Part shown: positions 62,339-64,000 of the stretch, piece after piece
Layout of the letters: each line of letters opens with the position of its first letter
Numbering within the stretch: position 1 is the first letter of the stretch
Source: Lingula anatina
Taxonomy: Eukaryota > Brachiopoda > Lingulata > Lingulida > Lingulidae
Assembly (NCBI RefSeq): GCF_001039355.2
Contig: NW_019775832.1
Location: forward strand, 88,122-152,121
Length of the DNA: 64,000 nucleotides
Direction: 5' to 3'
Program-made: the position numbers and the translations under genes
Notes under the pieces: generated by a model
Seen by the model: only the letters and a program-made list of their open reading frames with translations
What the model was told of the DNA's origin: nothing
Database searches by the model: none

Positions 62339-64000
62339 GACATAAATAGTGGGGACTACCTACTTAAGATTGTACAAAAGCTGCCCCAATATATTAAACC
62401 CAGATGGTTGAAGTTGGTACACAGTATCCGGTCTGAAGGAAGAAATCCTGACATAGGGGACTTGGTTAACTTTATCTCTTTAGCAGCAGACGAAAGGAAT
62501 GACCCTGTTTTTGGCCAACTTCTGTCTACTGGCAGAGAAGGAAGGAACAGACAGATCACTGCCAATTACAACACAAGTACCGACAGTCCACTGTGTGCCT
62601 GCTGTGGTTCACATCACAGTTTATTTAACTGTGAAGAATTCAAAGGTTTGAGAGTACAAGATAGACTAACTTTAGCAAAACAGAAGAATTTATGTTTCAA
62701 TTGTTTGAGAACAGGACATGTGGCCTTAAGATGTCCAGTGAACCGAGTATGCTCAGTAGAAGGGTGTGAACAGAAGCATACGAAATTTCTACATCTACCC
62801 CAGAGAAATGCAAACCAGAATATAGATGAAACGAGTACTGAAGAAGTTGCTTGTAATGCCACAGGGGCCGGGGTGGGCAAGCAAAAGATTGCACTTCCCA
62901 TCATTAGTGTGAAGGTCCGTGGGCAAGGTCAAACCCAATTTGTTGAAACATATGCTCTTTTAGATAGTGGCTCAACTCAAAGTTTCTGTTCAGAAGAGTT
63001 AACGAGGTCATTGAACTTGGAATCTACCAGGAAAATTCACAACATTGTTTTAAACACACTTGGTCACCAAAAGAGAGTATTCAGTAAATCTGTAAACTTG
63101 GAGGTGACAAATGCAGATGAAACTTCGATATATGACATGACAGATATATTGACTAGGCCCAAGCTAAATATAGGCACTGATAATATTGTTACTCAGGAAG
63201 AGTTGGACAACTGGCAACATTTGAAGGACATAAAGTTACCAGAAGTAGACATTGACCAAGTGCACATTCTTATCGGACAAGACATGCCAGAATTACTCAA
63301 ACCAAGAGAGATCCGAGAAGGAAAGACAGGTATGCCATATGCAGTGAGAACAGCACTGGGATGGACAATCAACGGTCCAATTGGAGAAAGGTCAAGAGAA
63401 AATGTTGGAAGTTATTTTGTGAACACTTCCAATGAACTCCAGGACCAGATTAAGAACTTGTGGAAGCTAGATGGACATGATGAAGATTTTTCAGCTATGT
63501 CTGTCAATGACAAGAAGGTTATGACTATCTGGGAAAATTCATTACACTATGATGAAGAAGAAAAACATTACAGCATGGACATTCCATTCCAAGAGCAGCC
63601 ACTAAATCTCCCAGATAACTGGCCTGTGGCAAATTTCCGTTTACAGTGCCTCAAAAGAAGGTTACAGAAAGACAAGTGGCTCCAAGAAAAGTATGTTGAA
63701 AGTATGGTAGAACTACGAGACAAAGGTTATGCAGAAGAGGTGAAAGAGGTCAGTAGAGATGATGGTTATGTTTGGTATCTGCCCCACCATCCAGTATTAC
63801 ACGCCAGAAAACCAGATAAAGTACGTATTGTTTACGACTGTGCAGCCAAGCACAAAGGCATTTCCCTGAATGATGCAATATATCAAGGCCCAGACTTAAC
63901 AAACAAACTGATTGGAGTTTTACTGCGTTTTAGGCATCACCCCGTTGCTTTCATGGCTGATATTGAAGGAATGTTTTTACAAGTTAAGGTGAACGAGAAT
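62339..64000 (+). mobile_element. BEL/Pao-type retrotransposon, copy 2 (5' truncated, open to window edge)
   Basis: It starts inside gag, directly after the single N, at the point equal to 60239 in copy 1, and stays open for all 554 codons to the window end: gag C-terminus, zinc knuckles, protease (D-S-G kept) and the first RT strand. Identity to copy 1 is about 96% by eye, with in-frame indels (+3 and -9 bases). Confidence 0.85.

Overview
The window is animal genomic DNA, probably from a marine invertebrate (lophotrochozoan-like; a cephalochordate cannot be excluded). The reasons are short AT-rich introns, exon-shuffled extracellular modules, many small inverted-repeat elements and a BEL/Pao retrotransposon. 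It is a draft assembly: there is a 616-bp run of N at 26271-26886 and single N joins at 6464, 35907, 58188 and 62338.

Positions 51413 down to the left edge hold one giant minus-strand gene. I could place 79 exons with matching splice phases, about 13.7 kb of coding sequence or roughly 4,550 residues, and its 3' end lies off the window. It encodes a secreted modular protein. In order: signal peptide, C-type lectin (CTLD), LDL-receptor A, CUB, PAN/apple, two more CUB-like domains, a run of CCP/sushi and calcium-binding EGF modules, two HYR, CCP, an unnamed module, ephrin-receptor-like Cys-rich repeats, EGFs, a second CTLD, two PAN-like domains, an F5/8 type C (discoidin) domain, EGFs, a pentraxin/LamG-like domain, HYR, a third CTLD, CCP, a second unnamed module with a furin-like site, and at least 18 more ephrin-receptor-like exons. 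The HYR-CCP-ephrin-like-EGF-pentraxin core recalls vertebrate SVEP1/polydom. The likely role is extracellular matrix, adhesion or humoral recognition.

The most unusual feature is that several tandem arrays sit on splice sites of this gene. A 73-bp unit repeated about 13 times (1-930) carries a splice acceptor and exon head. A 60-bp unit repeated about 17 times (17840-18900) carries an exon tail and splice donor. Smaller versions of the same pattern occur at 9977, 24602, 29219 and 34889.

About 3.4 kb separates this gene from a plus-strand gene (54841-56991) for a Golgi-type GT32-like glycosyltransferase with a Gln-rich stem. The last two exons of another gene converge on it from the right (57462-58027). 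The right end (59044-64000) is occupied by two copies of a BEL/Pao-type LTR retrotransposon: the first is broken in its reverse transcriptase, the second is still open at the window edge. Small inverted-repeat (MITE-like) elements and microsatellites fill many introns.
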